Made by a program: the position numbers and the translations under genes
Origin: Anaeromyxobacter oryzae
Lineage (GTDB): Bacteria > Myxococcota > Myxococcia > Myxococcales > Anaeromyxobacteraceae
Direction: 5' to 3'
NCBI RefSeq assembly: GCF_023169945.1
Contig: NZ_AP025591.1
Span: forward strand, 806,001-870,000
DNA: 64,000 bases
The notes under the pieces: generated by a model
Databases searched by the model: none
What the model was told of the DNA's origin: nothing
Seen by the model: the letters and a program-made list of their open reading frames with translations, nothing else
Shown here: one piece after another, positions 60,721 through 64,000 of the stretch
Layout: every line of letters begins with the position of its first letter
Position numbering within the stretch: position 1 is the first letter of the stretch

Positions 60721-62010
60721 ATGCCCCGCCTCCCTGCCTTCCCCGAGGACTGCACCATCACCTTCGACGGCCGCGCGATCCGCGCGCGCCGCGGCGAGAC
60801 GGTCGCCTCGGCGCTCCTCGCCGCCGGCCGCCCCCTCGTGGCGCGGAGCGCGAAGTACCACCGGCCGCGCGGTCCGTTCTGCCTCTCGGGCTCGTGCGGG
60901 AGCTGCCTCGTCCGCGCGGACGGGCTGCCCGACCAGCGCGCCTGCCGGACGCCGTGCCGCGACGGGCTCGCCGTCGAGACGCAGAACGCGTTCCCGGACG
61001 CGGCGCACGATCTCCTCGGCGCGATCGACCGCGTCTACCCGCACGGCCTCGACCACCACCACCTGATGACCTGGGGCGCGCTCGCGAACCGCGCCGCCGT
61101 CGCCGTGTCGCGCCGGCTCGCGGGGCTCGGGCGCCTGCCGGCGAGGGCGGCGGTGGGCGGGGCGCGCACCGGGCCCGCGCCGCGCGAGGAGCCGTGGGAC
61201 GCGCTCGTCGTCGGCGCCGGACCCGCCGGCCTCGGCGCGGCCGAGGCGCTCGCGGCGGCGGGACGGCGCGTCCTGCTCGCCGAGGCGGAGCCGCGGCCGG
61301 GCGGGAGGCTCCGCGCGCGGCTCGGCTTCCCGGACGATCCCGGCCCGGAGTGGACGGAGGCGGTGCTCGCGCGCGTCGCGGCGGCGGGCGGCGAGGTCGC
61401 GCTCGGCGCGACGGTGCTCGGCCTCTGGCGCGACGGCGGCGCGCCGCTCGCGCTGCTGCGCGTCGACGGCGAGCCGCCGCGCCTCAGGCTCGTCCGCCCG
61501 GCGCGGATCGTGCTGTGCGTCGGAGGCGCACCGCAGCCGCCCCCGCTCGAGGACGGCGACCGCCCCGGCGTGTTCGGCGCCCGCGGGCTCCTCGCGGCGC
61601 TCGCCGAGCACGGGGTCGTGCCGGGCCGGCGCGCCGCGGTGCTCGGGACGGGGCCGGAGCCGGCCCTCGCCGCCGCGCGGCTCCGGGAGGCGGGGATGGT
61701 GGTCGAGGAGGTGGCGCACGTGGAGGGACGCATCCTCGGCCGCGCCCGCGTCCGGGGCCTCCAGCTGTCGCGGGGCCGCGTGCTCTGCGACACCATCGCG
61801 GTCGCGACGCCGCCCGCGCCGCAGACGGAGCTCGCCCGCGCGCTCGGGGCGGAGGTGCGCCTCGACGCCGCGTGCGACGCGTTCGCCGTCGCGGTCGACC
61901 CGGCTGGCCGGACCCGCGTGCCCGGGCTGCTCGCGGCGGGCGAGGTGACCGGCGCCATGGCGGCGCGGGGCGCGGTCGAGAGCGGCCGGCGCGCCGGGGA
62001 GGCCGCGTGA
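60721..62010 (+). CDS. Fe-S flavoprotein: ferredoxin domain fused to FAD/NAD oxidoreductase (HcnAB/sarcosine-oxidase-alpha-like)
   Basis: This is a 429-residue protein. The N-terminal 80 residues form a plant-type [2Fe-2S] ferredoxin (C54-x4-C59-x2-C62-x12-C75). From about residue 160 a pyridine-nucleotide-disulfide oxidoreductase follows, with ALVVGAGPAGLGAAEALAAAG and VLLAEAEPRPGG, and GLLAAGEVTG at the end. The architecture corresponds to HcnA plus HcnB, or to part of sarcosine oxidase/opine oxidase alpha subunits, but the BFD-like [2Fe-2S] domain expected at the C-terminus is missing and occurs in the next gene. The first gene overlaps the next by GTGA. It is the electron-relay half of an amine/amino acid oxidase. 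Confidence 0.87.
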   Translation: MPRLPAFPEDCTITFDGRAIRARRGETVASALLAAGRPLVARSAKYHRPRGPFCLSGSCGSCLVRADGLPDQRACRTPCRDGLAVETQNAFPDAAHDLLGAIDRVYPHGLDHHHLMTWGALANRAAVAVSRRLAGLGRLPARAAVGGARTGPAPREEPWDALVVGAGPAGLGAAEALAAAGRRVLLAEAEPRPGGRLRARLGFPDDPGPEWTEAVLARVAAAGGEVALGATVLGLWRDGGAPLALLRVDGEPPRLRLVRPARIVLCVGGAPQPPPLEDGDRPGVFGARGLLAALAEHGVVPGRRAAVLGTGPEPALAAARLREAGMVVEEVAHVEGRILGRARVRGLQLSRGRVLCDTIAVATPPAPQTELARALGAEVRLDAACDAFAVAVDPAGRTRVPGLLAAGEVTGAMAARGAVESGRRAGEAA

Positions 62011-63488
62011 CGAAGCAGCTCGCCTGCGCGTGCGAGGACGTGTCCCTCGACGAGGTCCGCCGCGCCTTCGCCCTCGGGCACCGGGACCTCGAGTCCGTGA
62101 AGCGCTACACCGGGTTCGGCACCGGGCCGTGCCAGGGCAAGAGCTGCCTCGCCCTCGTCGTGCGCGAGCTCCTCCGCCTCGGCGCGACCCCCGCGGAGAT
62201 CGTCCCCTTCACCGCCCGCGCACCGGTCCAGCCCGTGGCGCTCGGCGAGCTCGCGACGCTGGATCCCGCCGCGCTGCCCCTCGACGACGGAATCCCGGTG
62301 GAGCCTCCCGCGACGGACGTGCCGTCGGCGCACCCGCAGGCTCCGCTGCCCGCGCATGCCGACGTGGTGATCGTCGGCGGCGGCATCATGGGGCTCGCGC
62401 TCGCCGCCGAGCTCGCCGCGCGCGGCCGGACCGACGTGCTCGTGCTGGAGGGCGCGTACCTGAACGCGGGCGCTTCGGGGCGCAACGGCGGCGGCGTCCG
62501 CGCGCAGTGGTCCACGCCGACGATGATCCGCCTCGCGCGCCGCTCGCTCGAGCTCTGCGATCGATTCGCGGTGGAGATGGGCGTGAACGTCTGGTTCCGC
62601 CGCGGCGGCTACCTCTTCCTCGCGCCCACGAAGGAGCAGGTCGCGCGGATCGAGCGCAACGCGGCGCTCCACCGCCGCGAGGGGCTCCGGACGCGCGTCA
62701 TCGGCCCGGCGGAGGCGCTCGAGGTCGTCCCCGAGCTGGACGCCTCCCGGTTCCTCGCCGCGAGCCACAACCCCGACGACGGGGTCGTGTTCCCGTGGCC
62801 CTTCCTCTGGGGCTACGCCGGGAAGGCCGAGGCGCTCGGCGCGCGGGTCCGCACCTTCACGCGCGTGACCGGGTTCGAGACGGCGGGCCGCCGCGTCGCC
62901 GCGGTCGTGACGGACCGCGGCCGGGTCGCGTGCGACACCGTCGTGGTCGCCGCGGGGGCGTGGTCGAAGCAGGTGGCGGCGCTCGCCGGCGTCGCGCTCC
63001 CGAACCGACCCACCCGGCACGAGATCCTCGTGACGGAGCCGCTCAAGCCCTGGCTCGACCCGCTCGTGTCCGTGCTCGGGAACGGCCTCTACTTCTCGCA
63101 GTCGCAGCGGGGCGAGCTGGTGGGCGGCATGGGGGACCCGGCCGAGCCGGAGGGCGTCGTCCAGGGCTCGACGCTCCGCTTCCTCGCCCGCTTCGCCCGC
63201 GCCGCGACCGCGGCGGTCCCGGCGCTCGCCGGCGTGAAGGTCCTGCGGCAGTGGGCGGGCTGCTACGACGTCACGCCCGACAACAACCCGGTGCTCGGCC
63301 CCGCCGGCCTCGACAACTTCCACCAGCTCTCCGGGTTCGTCGGCCACGGCTTCATGATGGCGCCCGCCGTCGCGGAGCTGTACGCGGACTGGCTGACCGG
63401 TCGCGGGAAGGACGAGATCTTCGACCGGTTCGGGGTCGAGCGCTTCGCCCGCGGCGCGGTGTCGAGGGAGGATTTCATCATCGGGTAG
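62007..63488 (+). CDS. BFD-like [2Fe-2S] domain fused to DAO-type FAD oxidase (HcnC/proline-sarcosine dehydrogenase-like)
   Basis: This is a 493-residue protein from GTG 62007. The first 60 residues are a BFD-type [2Fe-2S] domain with C7-x-C9 and C42-x4-C47. After a Pro/Ala linker (about 70-115) comes an FAD-dependent DAO-fold oxidase: VVIVGGGIMGLALAAELAARG, LNAGASGRNGGGVRAQW, VVVAAGAW, and WAGCYDVTPDNNPVLGPAG, GFVGHGFMMAPAVAE at the end. It resembles beta subunits of sarcosine/proline/opine dehydrogenases and HcnC. With the upstream gene it could oxidise a secondary amine or amino acid. proC lies just downstream, favouring proline or hydroxyproline as substrate; this is an inference. Confidence 0.87.
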   Translation: MTKQLACACEDVSLDEVRRAFALGHRDLESVKRYTGFGTGPCQGKSCLALVVRELLRLGATPAEIVPFTARAPVQPVALGELATLDPAALPLDDGIPVEPPATDVPSAHPQAPLPAHADVVIVGGGIMGLALAAELAARGRTDVLVLEGAYLNAGASGRNGGGVRAQWSTPTMIRLARRSLELCDRFAVEMGVNVWFRRGGYLFLAPTKEQVARIERNAALHRREGLRTRVIGPAEALEVVPELDASRFLAASHNPDDGVVFPWPFLWGYAGKAEALGARVRTFTRVTGFETAGRRVAAVVTDRGRVACDTVVVAAGAWSKQVAALAGVALPNRPTRHEILVTEPLKPWLDPLVSVLGNGLYFSQSQRGELVGGMGDPAEPEGVVQGSTLRFLARFARAATAAVPALAGVKVLRQWAGCYDVTPDNNPVLGPAGLDNFHQLSGFVGHGFMMAPAVAELYADWLTGRGKDEIFDRFGVERFARGAVSREDFIIG

Positions 63489-63505
63489 CGATATAAGGTC
63501 GGCCC

Positions 63506-64000
63506 ATGGCACTCCGGAAGAAGATCGCGTTCCTCGGGACGGGGAACATGGCCGAGGCGCTCGTGAAGGGGCTCCTCCGCGCCGGCACCGCCGACGCCGA
63601 GGAGATCGTCTGCACCGAGCCGCGCGCCGACCGCCGCGAGGAGATCGGCAAGCGCTACGGCGTCCGCTGCATCGCGAGCAACGTCGAGGCGGCCGAGGAG
63701 GCGGACATCCTCGTCCTCTCGGTGAAGCCCCAGACGATCGACGTGCTCCTCGACGAGATCGCGCCGGCGATCGACCACCACAAGCTCGTCGTCTCCATCG
63801 CCGCGGGCGTGCCGATCTCCGCGATCGCCCGCAAGCTCGGCGCCGGCGTCCGCATCGTCCGGACGATGCCCAACACGCCCGCGCTCGTGGGTGCCGGCGC
63901 GACCGCCCTCGCCCGGGGTGCGCACGCGACCGAGGAGGACCTCCTCCAGGCGAAGGCGCTCTTCGAGTCGGTCGGGACCACGGTGCTCGTCGAGGAGCAC
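63506..64000 (+). CDS. proC: Pyrroline-5-carboxylate reductase (3' end beyond window)
   Basis: ATG at 63506 follows AAGG and lies 17 bases after the preceding gene. The first 165 codons read MALRKKIAFLGTGNMAEALV, an NAD(P)-binding GxGxxA start, then ILVLSVKPQTIDVLLDEI and VRIVRTMPNTPALVGAGATAL, the family signature. It reduces pyrroline-5-carboxylate to proline. The C-terminal dimer domain is cut by the window edge. Confidence 0.94.
   Translation, partial: MALRKKIAFLGTGNMAEALVKGLLRAGTADAEEIVCTEPRADRREEIGKRYGVRCIASNVEAAEEADILVLSVKPQTIDVLLDEIAPAIDHHKLVVSIAAGVPISAIARKLGAGVRIVRTMPNTPALVGAGATALARGAHATEEDLLQAKALFESVGTTVLVEEH

Noticed and set aside
60618..63488. Single 956-codon fusion of the two Fe-S flavoprotein genes in one frame
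   Set aside because: The frame is only open by chance in the first part; the true first gene is in another frame and stops at 62010, and the second starts at GTG 62007.

Overview
The window reads as a chromosomal segment of a very GC-rich myxobacterium, most like Anaeromyxobacter (Myxococcota). The reasons are the uniformly high GC and GC3, many GTG and TTG starts, a MYXO-CTERM-type tail on one secreted protein, lipoproteins carrying Ig and RCC1 repeats, a eukaryote-like Ser/Thr kinase with a PEGA tail, and an RsbRD-type protein. The genus is inferred from style and gene content; no marker gene proves it.

Layout. 1-6700: the 3' end of an APH-type kinase gene, a gap with one possible 50-residue ORF, a small lipoprotein, a large secreted M4 metalloprotease, tRNA-Ala(GGC) with its terminator on the minus strand, a coiled-coil protein, an outer-membrane-like protein and a 36-residue basic protein. 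6775-14566 (minus): a P1/DmpA-type peptidase, a tandem ATP-grasp protein, RDD and DUF4177-like proteins, hemB, a DUF1015 protein and tsaC. 14618-23420 is an envelope polysaccharide locus: initiating phosphosugar transferase, GT2, Wzt/Wzm exporter, methyltransferase, HAD-type protein and GT4. 23481-27610 (minus) is a compact purD-purE-lptF-lptG operon, followed by a TPR protein with a zinc ribbon and a membrane anchor.

29904-31685 is the most element-like part of the window: an HNH endonuclease gene lies between two imperfect inverted repeats of about 165 bp. purH follows. 33491-34614 is a coupled MerR-type regulator and a free-standing sigma region-4-like protein, read from a strikingly AT-rich promoter region. 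34803-39482 holds the Ser/Thr kinase, a DUF4091 protein with a MYXO-CTERM-like tail and an RsbRD-N-like protein. 39870-43318 couples a heparinase II/III-like protein to a nucleotide-sugar dehydrogenase. 43427-45744 couples an exported TldD-like protein to an unknown protein. A DMT transporter and a giant 2229-residue Ig/FN3/RCC1 lipoprotein follow.

53754-64000: a gluzincin-type lipoprotein, a metalloenzyme gene that appears broken by an internal deletion with frameshift, two tandem paralogous membrane proteins, a methyltransferase, a flavin oxidoreductase, and a two-gene Fe-S flavoprotein oxidase/dehydrogenase with rearranged domain fusions next to proC. proC runs off the window end.

The main themes are building and exporting the cell envelope (sugar transferase, Wzm/Wzt, LptF/G, NDP-sugar dehydrogenase), purine synthesis (purD, purE, purH), and secreted or surface proteins. 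I see no CRISPR array, prophage module or rRNA.
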